Shown: piece after piece, positions 1 to 8,979 of the stretch
Numbering within the stretch: position 1 is the stretch's first letter
How the letters are laid out: every line of letters starts with the position of its first letter
DNA from: Rubrivivax sp.
Lineage (GTDB): Bacteria > Pseudomonadota > Gammaproteobacteria > Burkholderiales > Burkholderiaceae_C
DNA length: 64,000 bases
NCBI GenBank assembly: GCA_027487905.1
Contig: JAIYCR010000031.1
Coordinates: 1-64,000, forward strand
Reading direction: 5' to 3'
Position numbers and translations under genes: made by a program
Notes under the pieces: model-generated
Seen by the model: the letters and a program-made list of their open reading frames with translations, nothing else
Told to the model about the DNA's origin: nothing
Database searches by the model: none

Positions 1-230
1 ACGAACCTCTGGTGTACCGGTTATGACGCCAGTCGTATCGCCGGGTAGCTAAGTTCGGAAGAGATAACCGCTGAAAGCATCTAAGCGGGAAACTCGCCTC
101 AAGATAAGTTCTGCCGGGGCCTTGAGCCCCCTGAAGGGTCGTTCGAGACCAGGACGTTGATAGGTCAGGTGTGGAAGCGCAGTAATGCGTTAAGCTAACT
201 GATACTAATTGCCCGTGAGGCTTGACCCCA
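1..230 (+). rRNA. 23S ribosomal RNA, 3' end (partial)
   Basis: The first 230 bases match the 3' end of bacterial 23S rRNA, recognisable from blocks such as GACGTTGATAGG, GTAATGCGTTAAGCTAAC and ACTAATTGCCCGTGAGGCTT just before the 3' end. The gene runs off the left edge, so only domain VI is visible. The exact mature 3' end, around 229-231, is inferred by likeness to known 23S ends. A 5S gene follows on the same strand, so this is the distal end of an rrn operon. Confidence 0.97.
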
Positions 231-283
231 TAATCATTGATTCACAGATCGAACTCTCTTCGTGCGAAAGCACAACCAGTTAA

Positions 284-397
284 GCCTGATGACCATAGCG
301 AGGCGGTCCCACTCCTTCCCATCCCGAACAGGACAGTGAAACGCCTCAGCGCCGATGATAGTGCGGATTCCCGTGTGAAAGTAGGACATCGTCAGGC
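284..397 (+). rRNA. 5S ribosomal RNA
   Basis: About 114 bases that pair end to end: GCCTGATGAC at the 5' end against GTCAGGC at the 3' end. The conserved 5S blocks GGTCCCACTCC, CCGAACAGGACAGTGAAACG and GCCGATGATAGTG lie between. It sits 53 bases after the 23S end, the usual rrn order, and is followed by an intrinsic terminator. Confidence 0.96.
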
Positions 398-410
398 ACC
401 TATAAGCGAA

Positions 411-438
411 GGGGCTACCAATTTGGTAGCCCCTTTTT
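411..438 (+). terminator. rho-independent terminator of the rrn operon
   Basis: A perfect 10-bp stem (GGGGCTACCA at 411-420, TGGTAGCCCC at 424-433) with a 3-base loop is followed by five T residues. It lies 13 bases after the 5S gene and ends the rRNA operon. Confidence 0.95.
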
Positions 439-603
439 GCTTTGAGGCCCCGTATTCGCCCGCTGCTCACCCAAGGCCGACTCTGCCTCCATACGGTGCC
501 GCTCCCGGTGGAGAAGCGTAAACGCATCTCCTCCAGCGAGGCAGCACTGAGTCCAGCGGCGTACGATGTTCCGCGACTGTTGTCGCCCTCAAGCCGGTGC
601 GAC

Positions 604-2304
604 TCAAGCTTGGGCCTGGCGCAACTCCCGACGGAGAATCTTGCCGACGTTCGACTTGGGAAGCTCATCCCGGAACTCGATGTACTTGGGTCGCTTGTAG
701 GCGGTCAAATTGCGTGCACAGAACCCGGCGACATCGTCTTCCGCCAACGAAGACTCTTTTCTGACAACGAAGAGCTTGACCGCCTCGCCCGACTTTGCAT
801 CGGGGATGCCAACGGCAGCGCATTCGAGCACGCCCTCCAGTGTCGACACCACCTGTTCGATCTCAGTCGGGTAGACGTTGAAGCCTGACACCAGGATCAT
901 GTCCTTCTTGCGGTCAACGATCCGGACATAGCCCCGCTCGTCCATCACCCCGATGTCGCCAGACCGGAAGAATCCGTCTTCCGTCATGACCTTGGCCGTC
1001 TCATCGGGGCGACGCCAGTAGCCCGCCATCACCTGCGGGCCCCGGATGCAGATCTCCCCGCTGTCGCCCGCATCGACTTCTCGACCATCATCATCCCGGA
1101 TGGAAATGTCGGTGTTGGGGACAGGCAAGCCGATGGTTCCGGTGAAACCATCGATGTCCAGGCGATTGCTCGTGGCCACCGGTGAGGTCTCCGACAACCC
1201 ATAGCCTTCCACGATGGGACACCCGGTGAGCTCCTTCCAGCGCTGTGCGGTTGCCTGCTGCACAGCCATCCCGCCGCCGTTTGAAACCCACAGTTCGCTG
1301 AAATCCAGGCGCGCGAAGTCGGTGTCGTTTGCCAGTGCGTTGTACAGCGTGTTCACCGCCGGGAACATGTTCACCTTGTGGCGCGACAGCGTCTTGACCA
1401 ACCCTGGCAGATCCCTTGGGTTGGGAATGAGGATGTTCAAGCTTCCCATCCGGCAACCCATGAGGAAGCAAACCGTCAGCGCGAAGATGTGATACAGCGG
1501 GAGCGCACAGACGATCGTCAGCTGCCGCGTGCCGACTTTGCCGAGCATCGGATTGAACCAAGCCTCGACCTGCAGGATGTTCGCCACCACATTTCGGTGC
1601 AGGAGCATCGCGCCCTTGGAGATGCCGGTGGTCCCGCCGGTGTACTGAAGGAAGGCAATATCGTCTGGCCCGACCTCCACACGCTGCAGGTGCCGGGCGG
1701 CTCCGAGGGCGATCGCCATGTTGAACCGGACGACTTCCAGCCCGTCGGTCGCTCTGAACTCGAATTCCGGGACCATCTTCTTCAGGTGCCGCACCGCGAA
1801 ATTGATGGCCTGCCCCTTCCAGAAGCCCAGCAGGTCCCCCATCGACACCAGAACCACCCGTCGAACCGAAGTGCGCGCTATCACCTCCTCCGCGACGGAC
1901 GCGAAGTTCTCCAGAACGACAAGGCATTCCGCACCGGAGTCGACCAACTGATGCTCGAGCTCGCGGGCGGTGTACAGCGGATTGACGTTAACAACTGTCA
2001 AGCCGGTGCGCAGGACGCCGACCAGCGCAACGCAGTACTGCGGCAGGTTGGGCATCATCAGCGCCACCCTCGTCCCCTTCGCAAAACCTTGCGACTGCAG
2101 CCAGGCGCCGAAGTCAGACGACAGCGAATCCAGGGTGCGAAAGCTCATGCGCTCGCCCATGCACTCCGTCGCATCCCTTTGGGCGTGGGCTCGAAACGCC
2201 TCTTCGAACAAGGCGACCAAGGACGAATAGCGGTCGACCGCAACCTCGCCAGGGACCGTCTTGGGGTAGCTTTCCAACCAGGGCTTGCGTTCCATCACCA
2301 GCAT
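604..2304 (-). CDS. fadD: long-chain fatty-acid--CoA ligase
   Basis: A 566-residue member of the ANL adenylating family that activates long-chain fatty acids to acyl-CoA for beta-oxidation, normally at the inner membrane. The phosphate-binding motif YTGGTTGISKGA, the EGYGLSE block, the YRTGD-type loop (FFRSGDIG) and the DRKKDMILVSGFNVYP linker are all visible. The length matches FadD (about 560). The reading frame stays open upstream to 2649, but ATG at 2304 is preferred: GGAG lies about 8 bases upstream and MERKPWLESYP is where FadD homologues begin. It is downstream of the 2361-3110 gene on the same strand, so the two may be co-transcribed. A second ligase of this type is at 13799-15592. 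Confidence 0.95.
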   Translation of the reverse strand: MLVMERKPWLESYPKTVPGEVAVDRYSSLVALFEEAFRAHAQRDATECMGERMSFRTLDSLSSDFGAWLQSQGFAKGTRVALMMPNLPQYCVALVGVLRTGLTVVNVNPLYTARELEHQLVDSGAECLVVLENFASVAEEVIARTSVRRVVLVSMGDLLGFWKGQAINFAVRHLKKMVPEFEFRATDGLEVVRFNMAIALGAARHLQRVEVGPDDIAFLQYTGGTTGISKGAMLLHRNVVANILQVEAWFNPMLGKVGTRQLTIVCALPLYHIFALTVCFLMGCRMGSLNILIPNPRDLPGLVKTLSRHKVNMFPAVNTLYNALANDTDFARLDFSELWVSNGGGMAVQQATAQRWKELTGCPIVEGYGLSETSPVATSNRLDIDGFTGTIGLPVPNTDISIRDDDGREVDAGDSGEICIRGPQVMAGYWRRPDETAKVMTEDGFFRSGDIGVMDERGYVRIVDRKKDMILVSGFNVYPTEIEQVVSTLEGVLECAAVGIPDAKSGEAVKLFVVRKESSLAEDDVAGFCARNLTAYKRPKYIEFRDELPKSNVGKILRRELRQAQA

Positions 2305-2360
2305 GACGACTTCTCCGATCAGGACAGGACTCAAGTCTCTGCTGACTTGCGGCTGACGCC

Positions 2361-3110
2361 CTAGGGGAATTGCCCCAACCAGGGTGGATCGACCCCGGGA
2401 ACCAGCGTCCGATCGGAAAAGAGCCACTCCAGCCAGAGGGCTTCCCGGTGCTGGATGGACGACAGAAAGTCTGATGCGCCGCCCATGCCTCGAAACGCGT
2501 CGAAGCCGCGCTCCAGAAAACCCTGAAGCGGTGCCAGACCCGCCAGGTGCGCCGGCCCGCGCATCAATCGAAGCGAATGGCGCAGGCCTGGCAGGCGGGT
2601 GAGCCGGTCCATCTGCTGGCCCAAAGCCAGCACGCTGGCCAGCTGCCACTCACGCTCGGGCCGTCGCCCCACCAAGCGCCAAGCGGTGGCATAAGTGCTG
2701 CCGCACCAGGACGCACCGCCTGTACCGTGCCCCGGCAGCGCGGGCAGATCAAGGCGGCCCATGGCCGTGTCCAGCTCCTCGGACAGCGCGTGAAGTTGCA
2801 GCAGCCGATCGACGGTGAACACCACGTCGCGAGGAAAAAGGCGCACCAGCGTCGGCACCACACGCCCAAGGCCGTGGTCACGCTCCGAGAAATCCTGCGG
2901 GCCGTACAGCTCCTGCAGGAAAAAGCGTGCGGCCGGGGCCTGACGTGGATGACTCAGCAGCTCCGCATGGGTCAAGCGCAGCCGAGCCTGCTGAAAGGAC
3001 TTGAGCGCCAGCACCCTGGCACCGAGCGCAGGTTCTCTCCGTCGCAACTGTCGCTGCGTCTCCACGCGGCCCAGGGACCGCAGGAGTCCCTCGATCGTCG
3101 GATCGTCCAT
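2361..3110 (-). CDS. conserved hypothetical protein (FFLQELYGPQDF motif)
   Basis: A 249-residue soluble-looking protein with no signal peptide and no enzyme motif I recognise. It carries FFLQELYGPQDFSERD near residues 62-77, a signature I recall from conserved hypothetical proteins of beta- and gammaproteobacteria, followed by an alpha-helical body rich in Leu and Arg. The start at 3110 gives MDDPTIEGLL; the frame extends further upstream without likeness to the family. Its stop is 56 bases before fadD on the same strand, and it is divergent from the Tat/GMC genes. A role in lipid or sterol handling is suggested only by these neighbours. Confidence 0.75.
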   Translation of the reverse strand: MDDPTIEGLLRSLGRVETQRQLRRREPALGARVLALKSFQQARLRLTHAELLSHPRQAPAARFFLQELYGPQDFSERDHGLGRVVPTLVRLFPRDVVFTVDRLLQLHALSEELDTAMGRLDLPALPGHGTGGASWCGSTYATAWRLVGRRPEREWQLASVLALGQQMDRLTRLPGLRHSLRLMRGPAHLAGLAPLQGFLERGFDAFRGMGGASDFLSSIQHREALWLEWLFSDRTLVPGVDPPWLGQFP

Positions 3111-3203
3111 GTCCTCGGCTCGACCTAGAAGCCCGCCCCTAGGGCGCAGGCGTTCATGATGCAACACTTGTCCGATGAACTTGTGTTCCGCCTGGCGCCT
3201 GAC

Positions 3204-3716
3204 ATGAAGCGGCGAACCATCCTCCGCTTGGGCGCTGCAGGCACCGCCACCCTCTTCACGCTGGGGTGGCTGCACAACTCGTTCTCCGAGCCTGCGCTGT
3301 TGCTGGAAGGTCGACTACAGCCAGCCGGCCGTCAGCTGATGGAAGCGGTCGCGCGGGCCGTCTTGCAGGGCAGCCTGTCGGCTGACCCCGCACGACAGAC
3401 GCAGCAGATGGCGGGCCATCTGGAGCGGGTCTCCCAGACACTCGCCGGATTCGCTCCGCACGCCCAGGCCGAGCTGGCTCAGTTGTTTGCTGCGCTCGCC
3501 ATCGCGCCCGGTCGGTTGGCACTCGCCGGAATGCGCTCGCCGTGGCACGAAGCGTCCACGGAAGCGGTGAGTTCATCGCTGCAATTCATGCGGCAATCCT
3601 CGTGGGCCATCCGCCAGCAGGCCTATCACGCGCTTCGCGACATCACCAACGCCGCCCATTACAGCGACTCCGACAGCTGGCATCTCCTCGGCTATCCGGG
3701 ACCGATCGCCGTTTGA
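3204..3716 (+). CDS. Tat-signal small protein, probable GMC oxidoreductase partner
   Basis: A 170-residue protein beginning MKRRTILRLGAAGTATLFTL, a twin-arginine-like export signal with a hydrophobic core. The mature part is helical with no cofactor motif and ends in WHLLGYPGPIAV. It is 12 bases upstream of a GMC oxidoreductase, an arrangement like that of the exported small (gamma-type) subunit of membrane sugar and alcohol dehydrogenases, which escorts the flavoprotein across the membrane. That role is inference from order and signal. An in-frame ATG at 3156 would add 16 residues; 3204 is chosen because it places the RR motif at the N-terminus. Confidence 0.75.
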   Translation: MKRRTILRLGAAGTATLFTLGWLHNSFSEPALLLEGRLQPAGRQLMEAVARAVLQGSLSADPARQTQQMAGHLERVSQTLAGFAPHAQAELAQLFAALAIAPGRLALAGMRSPWHEASTEAVSSSLQFMRQSSWAIRQQAYHALRDITNAAHYSDSDSWHLLGYPGPIAV

Positions 3717-3728
3717 ACGGCTTGCGCG

Positions 3729-5348
3729 ATGAGCACCCTTCAAGATCCGATTCGACAAGGCCTCGCCAGGAGCTGGAAGGTGTACGGTCACGGCCAGCGG
3801 CCAACTCCGCAGCAAATGAGCTGCGATGTGGCCATCATCGGCACCGGGGCTGGCGCTGGCATCACCGCCGAGCTGCTGGTGCGCAGCGGACTGGATGTCG
3901 TACTGATCGAAGAAGGACCCCTTCGAAGCAGCACCGACTTTCGACAGCTCGAGGGCGAAGCCTATCCTTCCCTCTATCAGGAGAGCGCTGCCCGCAAGAC
4001 CCGCGACAAGGCGATCAACATCCTGCAGGGGCGATGCGTCGGAGGGTCGACGACGGTCAACTGGACCAGCTCGTTCCGCACCCCCGCGCGGACGCTGGAG
4101 CACTGGCAGACCGTGCACGGCCTGACAGGCCACGGCATGGAAGACATGGCGCCATGGTTCGAGGCGGTCGAGCGACGGCTCGGCATCGCGCACTGGCCGG
4201 TGCCGCCCAACGCGAACAACGAACTGCTTCGCACGGGCGGAAAGGGGCTGGGCATTCCCGTGCTGGAGATACAACGCAACGTGCGCGCCTGCTGGAACCT
4301 CGGCTCCTGCGGCATGGGCTGCCCGACCAATGCCAAGCAGTCGATGCTGGTCACCACCGTGCCGGTGGCGCTCGACGCCGGTGCCCGGCTGCTGGTGCAG
4401 TCCCGTGCGACGCGGCTGCACCTCAAGGGTCGACAGGTCACGGAAGTCGAGGTCCAACCCGTCAGCCTGAACGGTCAGGAAGAGCCTGGGCCTGGAACCC
4501 GCATCCGGGCGCGGCATGTGGTGCTGGCCGCCGGCGCGATCAACAGCCCGGCACTGCTGCTGCGCTCGGCGTTTCCCGACCCCCATCGCCTCACCGGCGC
4601 CCGCACCTTTCTGCACCCGGTGGTGATCAGCGCGGCGAGCTTCGCGCAGCGCGTCGAAGGATGGGCCGGTGCTCCCCAGACCCTCTACAGCGATCACTTC
4701 CTCGATACCTTGCCGCTGGACGGACCCATAGGATTCAAGCTTGAAGCGCCACCCATCCACCCGGTGATCTATGCAACCACTTTCGCCGGTTTTGGCGAGG
4801 AGCAGGCGCAGCGACTGGCGGATCTGCCGCACACCCAGGCCTTGCTGGCGCTGATGCGCGACGGCTTCCACCCGGACAGCCCGGGCGGGCGGGTGCACCT
4901 GCGCACCGATGGATCGCCGGAACTGGATTACTCGATCAATGCCTACCTGCTGGACGGCGCCCGCCGCGCCCTGATGGCCATGGCCGAGATCCAGTTCCAG
5001 GCCGGTGCGCGTCATGTCATGCCTGTGCACGACGGCGCCGGGCCCTACACACGCTGGTCGCAGGCCAAGGCGGCCATCGCCTCGCTGGACCTTCGCCCGT
5101 TGGCCACAAGGCTGGTCAGCGCCCACGTGATGGGCGGCTGCGCAATGGGCCCGGACGAAGCACGCGGCGTCGTCGACCCCCTAGGTCAGCACTGGCACGC
5201 AGACAACCTGTCGATCCACGACGGGTCGCTTTTCCCCACCAGCATCGGCGCCAATCCGCAGGTGTCCGTCTACGCGCTGGCCGCTCGCCTGGCCACCGGC
5301 CTGGCCCAGCGCCTGACCGGGCGGACGCCGGAGTTGTCCGCAGCGTGA
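3729..5348 (+). CDS. GMC-family FAD-dependent oxidoreductase
   Basis: A 539-residue flavoprotein of the glucose-methanol-choline family. The FAD dinucleotide-binding motif GTGAGAG is at residues 38-44. The catalytic His of the family falls in SAHVMGGCAMG (His466) and the Asn in GANPQVSVYALAARLA (Asn509). It oxidises an alcohol or sterol-like substrate that the sequence does not identify. No export signal is seen, so export with the Tat-signal protein just upstream is plausible. Its TGA overlaps the GTG start of the downstream hydrolase, indicating translational coupling. Confidence 0.92.
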   Translation: MSTLQDPIRQGLARSWKVYGHGQRPTPQQMSCDVAIIGTGAGAGITAELLVRSGLDVVLIEEGPLRSSTDFRQLEGEAYPSLYQESAARKTRDKAINILQGRCVGGSTTVNWTSSFRTPARTLEHWQTVHGLTGHGMEDMAPWFEAVERRLGIAHWPVPPNANNELLRTGGKGLGIPVLEIQRNVRACWNLGSCGMGCPTNAKQSMLVTTVPVALDAGARLLVQSRATRLHLKGRQVTEVEVQPVSLNGQEEPGPGTRIRARHVVLAAGAINSPALLLRSAFPDPHRLTGARTFLHPVVISAASFAQRVEGWAGAPQTLYSDHFLDTLPLDGPIGFKLEAPPIHPVIYATTFAGFGEEQAQRLADLPHTQALLALMRDGFHPDSPGGRVHLRTDGSPELDYSINAYLLDGARRALMAMAEIQFQAGARHVMPVHDGAGPYTRWSQAKAAIASLDLRPLATRLVSAHVMGGCAMGPDEARGVVDPLGQHWHADNLSIHDGSLFPTSIGANPQVSVYALAARLATGLAQRLTGRTPELSAA

Positions 5349-6313
5349 TCGCCCGCCTGCTGAGCAGCTTGCTGATCGCCTCGGCGCTGGCCATCGTCGC
5401 CGGCATGGCCATGGCCCTGACCAGCGGCCGTCCACTGCTGGCGGCACTGATGCCCGCGCTGCCGTTCGCGGCGATGGCGCTGGTCTTCGCCGTCGAAGCC
5501 GTGATGCTGCGGCGCGCGGGACGGGGTGACCCCACCGGCGTGGCCTCCGGATCGGTGCTGCTGGCTGCCTTGATCGGCGAGATGCGCGCCGCGGTGCCGC
5601 GCTTCTTCTGGCACCAGGCCTGGGCTTGGTCGCCGCAAACCCGGTTCATTCCCGCAGGCCGTGGTGCAGACGCTGCTGCCGTGCTCCTGGTGCATGGCTA
5701 CTTCTGCAACCATGGCTTCTGGTGGCGCTGGAAGGCGCGGCTGGAACGCATCGGTCGTCCCTTCATCGCCGTGACCTTGGAGCCCGCCTTTCGGGACATC
5801 GGCCGGACCGCGCCCATCATCGAGTCGGCGGTTGCGGCCTTGCATGCAGCGACCGGCCGTCCGGTGGTGATCGTGGCCCACAGCATGGGCGGACTGGCGG
5901 TGCGCCATTGGTGGTGCGAGCAGCCCGCACACCTTCACGCGCGGGTCCACCGGGTGATCACCATCGGCACGCCCCACCAAGGCACCGAGCTGGCCCGCTT
6001 CGCCCACACCGAGAACGCACGGCAGATGCAGGTGGGCAGCGCCTGGCTGCAGCGGCTCGCCGAACGAGAGCCTGCAGAACGTTCGACCCGCTTCGTCTGC
6101 TTCCACGGACACTGCGACAACATCGTCTTCCCGCCCCGGCGTGCCTGCCTTGACGGAGCGGACAACCGCCACCTGACGGGCGTCGCCCATGTGGCCATGG
6201 CCGACCATCCCGCGGTGTGGGCGGCGCTGGAAGTGACCCTGACCGAGGCCGACCGATCTCAGCAACCGGCGGGGCCGAACAGCCGATCGCCCGGCCAGGC
6301 CTCGCCGGCCTGA
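5345..6313 (+). CDS. membrane-anchored alpha/beta hydrolase (triacylglycerol lipase-like)
   Basis: A 322-residue alpha/beta hydrolase. Two hydrophobic helices occupy residues 5-25 and 30-55, then comes the catalytic domain with the oxyanion strand VLLVHGYFCNHGFWW (113-127) and nucleophile motif AHSMGG (Ser180), as in bacterial lipases. A later VGVAHVAM segment offers the His. The start is GTG at 5345, overlapping the GMC stop (GTGA). With the GMC oxidoreductase it suggests processing of an ester or sterol ester. Its last 55 bases overlap the 3' end of phhA on the other strand. Confidence 0.88.
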   Translation: MIARLLSSLLIASALAIVAGMAMALTSGRPLLAALMPALPFAAMALVFAVEAVMLRRAGRGDPTGVASGSVLLAALIGEMRAAVPRFFWHQAWAWSPQTRFIPAGRGADAAAVLLVHGYFCNHGFWWRWKARLERIGRPFIAVTLEPAFRDIGRTAPIIESAVAALHAATGRPVVIVAHSMGGLAVRHWWCEQPAHLHARVHRVITIGTPHQGTELARFAHTENARQMQVGSAWLQRLAEREPAERSTRFVCFHGHCDNIVFPPRRACLDGADNRHLTGVAHVAMADHPAVWAALEVTLTEADRSQQPAGPNSRSPGQASPA

Positions 6314-7164
6314 AGTTCACCCAGCGCAGACACCTCCCGGTAGACGGGCTCGAAGTCGGGCGCGGTGGCATCGAACAGCTCGTCAAAGGAGCGGATGACG
6401 AAGTACTGCGCCTGGTAGTCGTCGATGCGGTAGCGGGTACGCATGATGCGCCGGAGGTCGAACCCGCTTCGTCGGGGCTCTGCGGAACGGACGCTGTGCA
6501 CCAGCTCACCGGCGGACGACAGGATGCCGGCACCGTAGGCCCGCAGGGCCTGGTCTTCCTCGATGAGCCCGAACTCGACGGTGTACCAGTACAGCCGCGC
6601 CAGGTATTCGCACGATCCCAGCCGGCTTGCCTTCAGCCCGCCAGCCCCGTAAGCCTGCATGTAGTCGGCGAACACCGGATCGAACAGCAAGGGAACATGG
6701 CCGAAGAGGTCGTGGAACACATCGGGCTCGACGATGTAGTCGAACTCGTCGGCCGTGCGCAGCCAGCGCGTGACCGGGAAGCGGCGCGCGGCCAGCAACG
6801 AGAAGAAGGCTTCCTCCGGTATCAGCCCCGGCACGGCAACGACCGACCACCCGGTGGCCCGCGTCAGCCTTTCGCTCAGGCGCTCGAAGTCGGGAATCGC
6901 GTCGGGCGAGCCCAGCTGATCCAGCGCGCGGATGAAGGCCGAGCAGGCCAGCCCCGGCAACTGGGCGGCCTGGCGCGCGTGCAGCCGGCGATAGAGCTCA
7001 TGCTCGGCAGGCGTGTAGCGGCTCCACCGCTGGCTGCAGGTGTAGTCGCTGGCCGCATCGGCATAGTCGCCGCGTGGCGGGCGGTCCCCGGTGCCGTAGG
7101 TCACCGGTGCCACGCCGCGGTTCACGCCGCTGTGGCTGTCGTCCAGAGCGGGTTCTGAGGTCAT
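6259..7164 (-). CDS. phhA: phenylalanine 4-monooxygenase
   Basis: A 301-residue iron- and pterin-dependent hydroxylase that converts phenylalanine to tyrosine. The iron ligands are visible: His151 and His156 in DVFHDLFGHVPLL and Glu197 in YWYTVEFGL. It lacks the N-terminal ACT regulatory domain of animal enzymes, as bacterial PhhA does. It lies 27 bases downstream of hppD on the same strand, so the two form an operon for degrading Phe/Tyr to homogentisate. Its 3' end overlaps the convergent lipase gene by 55 bases. Confidence 0.96.
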   Translation of the reverse strand: MTSEPALDDSHSGVNRGVAPVTYGTGDRPPRGDYADAASDYTCSQRWSRYTPAEHELYRRLHARQAAQLPGLACSAFIRALDQLGSPDAIPDFERLSERLTRATGWSVVAVPGLIPEEAFFSLLAARRFPVTRWLRTADEFDYIVEPDVFHDLFGHVPLLFDPVFADYMQAYGAGGLKASRLGSCEYLARLYWYTVEFGLIEEDQALRAYGAGILSSAGELVHSVRSAEPRRSGFDLRRIMRTRYRIDDYQAQYFVIRSFDELFDATAPDFEPVYREVSALGELQAGEAWPGDRLFGPAGC

Positions 7165-7191
7165 GGGGCGCTCCGTCCCGATGGATGATGA

Positions 7192-8346
7192 TCAGGCGGC
7201 CGGCGCATCGGCCTGCAGCACGCCGCGGCGGATCTGGTCGAGCTCGATGCTCTCGAACAGCGCCCGGAAGTTGCCTTCACCGAAGCCCTGGTCACCCTTG
7301 CGCTGGATGATCTCGAAGAAGATCGGACCGATTACTGTCTGGGTGAAGATCTGAAGCAGCAGTTCGTTGGGTGCGCCCTGATGGGTGGCGCCATCGATGA
7401 GGATGCGCAGGCGCCTGAGTTCGTCCATCGGCTCGCCGTGACGGGGCAGGCGCTTGTCCACCAGGTCGTAATAGGTCTCGATGGTGTCCTGGAAGACGAC
7501 GCCCCGCTCCTTCATGCCCTGTACCGTCCGGTAGATGTCCTCTGTTCCCAGGGCGATGTGCTGGATGCCCTCGCCGTGATAAAGGTCCAGGTACTCCGCG
7601 ATCTGGCTCTTGTCGTCGCTGCTCTCGTTGATCGGGATGCGGATCTTGCCGCAGGGGCTGGTCATCGCCTTGCTCTTCAGGCCGGTGAGCTTGCCCTCGA
7701 TGTCGAAGTAGCGAACCTCGCGGAAGTTGAAGAGCCGTTCGTAGAACTCGGCCCATTCCTTCATCCGTCCCCGGTGCACGTTGTGGGTCAGGTGGTCGAT
7801 GACGGTCAGTCCGAACGATGCCGGCCTGGGTCCGCAGGCGTCGCCCCCTTCGATCGGAACGAAGTCGACGTCGTAGATGCTGATGTCGCCCACTGCGCGT
7901 TCCATGCGCCCGTCTGGACCGGCCGTGGCACGGGCGCCATCCTTGCCGCGCCAGCGATCGACGAAATAGATCAGGCTGTCGCCGATGCCCTTGATGGCCG
8001 GGATGTTCAGCTCCATCGGCCCGGTCTGGTTGTCGAAGCCCCAGGCGCCGAGTTCGAGGGCCCGCGCATAGGCCGCCCGGGCGTCCTTCACCCGGAAGGC
8101 CATCGCGCAAACGCTGGGTCCATGCAGCCGGGCGAAGCGCTGCGCGAAGGAATTCGGCTCGGCGTTGATGATGAAGTTCACCTCGCCCTGGCGATACAAG
8201 GTGACGGCCTTGGTGCGGTGGCGGGCGATGGCAGCAAAACCCATCGTCTCGAACAGGCGTCCCAGCGCGGCAGGGTCGGGCGCGGCGTACTCGATGAATT
8301 CGAATCCATCGGTGCCCATCGGGTTGTCCCAGGGGGTGAATGACAT
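7192..8346 (-). CDS. hppD: 4-hydroxyphenylpyruvate dioxygenase
   Basis: A 384-residue non-haem iron dioxygenase that turns 4-hydroxyphenylpyruvate into homogentisate. The vicinal-oxygen-chelate fold residues expected as iron ligands are present: His185 (DHLTHNVH), His263 (GIQHIAL) and Glu345 (PIFFEIIQRKG). ATG at 8346 is preceded by AAGGAG at good spacing; the frame is open a little further upstream without family likeness. It is first in an operon with phhA and divergent from the Lrp-type gene at 8473. No homogentisate dioxygenase or FahA is adjacent. Confidence 0.96.
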   Translation of the reverse strand: MSFTPWDNPMGTDGFEFIEYAAPDPAALGRLFETMGFAAIARHRTKAVTLYRQGEVNFIINAEPNSFAQRFARLHGPSVCAMAFRVKDARAAYARALELGAWGFDNQTGPMELNIPAIKGIGDSLIYFVDRWRGKDGARATAGPDGRMERAVGDISIYDVDFVPIEGGDACGPRPASFGLTVIDHLTHNVHRGRMKEWAEFYERLFNFREVRYFDIEGKLTGLKSKAMTSPCGKIRIPINESSDDKSQIAEYLDLYHGEGIQHIALGTEDIYRTVQGMKERGVVFQDTIETYYDLVDKRLPRHGEPMDELRRLRILIDGATHQGAPNELLLQIFTQTVIGPIFFEIIQRKGDQGFGEGNFRALFESIELDQIRRGVLQADAPAA

Positions 8347-8412
8347 GGCCGTCTCCTTCGAGGCCGCAGCGCGCGACCGGTGGACGAACTCTAGGATCGA
8401 CGACACGCATCT

Positions 8413-8460
8413 TTGCTGCAAGTGCTGGACGATGGGCAGACGTCGGCGCAGGAATCCTGC
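8413..8460. promoter_or_regulatory. candidate Lrp-type operator sites between hppD and the regulator gene
   Basis: The 126-base divergent region holds two short perfect dyads: TTGC-T-GCAA at 8413-8421 and GCAGGA-A-TCCTGC at 8448-8460. Their centres are 37 bases apart. Lrp/AsnC proteins bind several spaced dyads, usually in their own promoter and that of the divergent target. Both dyads being here fits autoregulation plus control of hppD-phhA. This is inference; no binding data are available. Confidence 0.45.
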
Positions 8461-8472
8461 AAACTATCGGAG

Positions 8473-8955
8473 ATGAAGACGCTGATCGAGCTGGATGCGA
8501 TAGATCGACGCATCCTTCGTGCAATGCAGGCCGACGGTCGGCAGACCTACGACCAACTGGCCGACGCCGTGGGCCTGTCTGCGTCGGCGGTGCTGCGGCG
8601 GGCTCGCCGCCTGGAGGACGCGGGCGTGATCACCGGCGTGGTCGCGCTGCTGGCGCCTGAGCGCATCGGTCTGGGCTTGACCGCCTATCTCAACGTCCGC
8701 CTCGAAAAGCGCTCGGGCGTGGGCATGCGCAGCCCGATGGAGGCCTTCCGGGGTGCCGTGCAGAGCTGGCCCGAGGTCATCGAGTGTTCGGCACTCACCG
8801 GCGACATGGACTACCTGCTGCGGGTGGTGGTGGCCGACATGGCGCACTACTCGCGATTCATCACCGACACACTGCTGGCGCACCCGAGCGTGCAGGACTG
8901 CAAGACGAGCTTCGTGCTCGAGCGGGTCAAGGCGACCACGGCGCTGCCGGTCTGA
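8473..8955 (+). CDS. Lrp/AsnC-family transcriptional regulator
   Basis: A 160-residue regulator with an N-terminal winged helix-turn-helix (about residues 8-50, LDRRIL-type start DAIDRRILRAMQADG, recognition helix near SASAVLRRARRLE). A C-terminal RAM ligand-binding domain (about 68-155) carries the ECSALTGDMDYLLRV core. It is divergent from hppD, so control of Phe/Tyr breakdown with an aromatic amino acid or keto acid as effector is likely. An upstream in-frame ATG at 8413 exists, but MKTLIELDAIDRRI is the family-like start. Confidence 0.92.
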   Translation: MKTLIELDAIDRRILRAMQADGRQTYDQLADAVGLSASAVLRRARRLEDAGVITGVVALLAPERIGLGLTAYLNVRLEKRSGVGMRSPMEAFRGAVQSWPEVIECSALTGDMDYLLRVVVADMAHYSRFITDTLLAHPSVQDCKTSFVLERVKATTALPV

Positions 8956-8979
8956 TGCGGCAGGCGATCGGCGGGGGCG

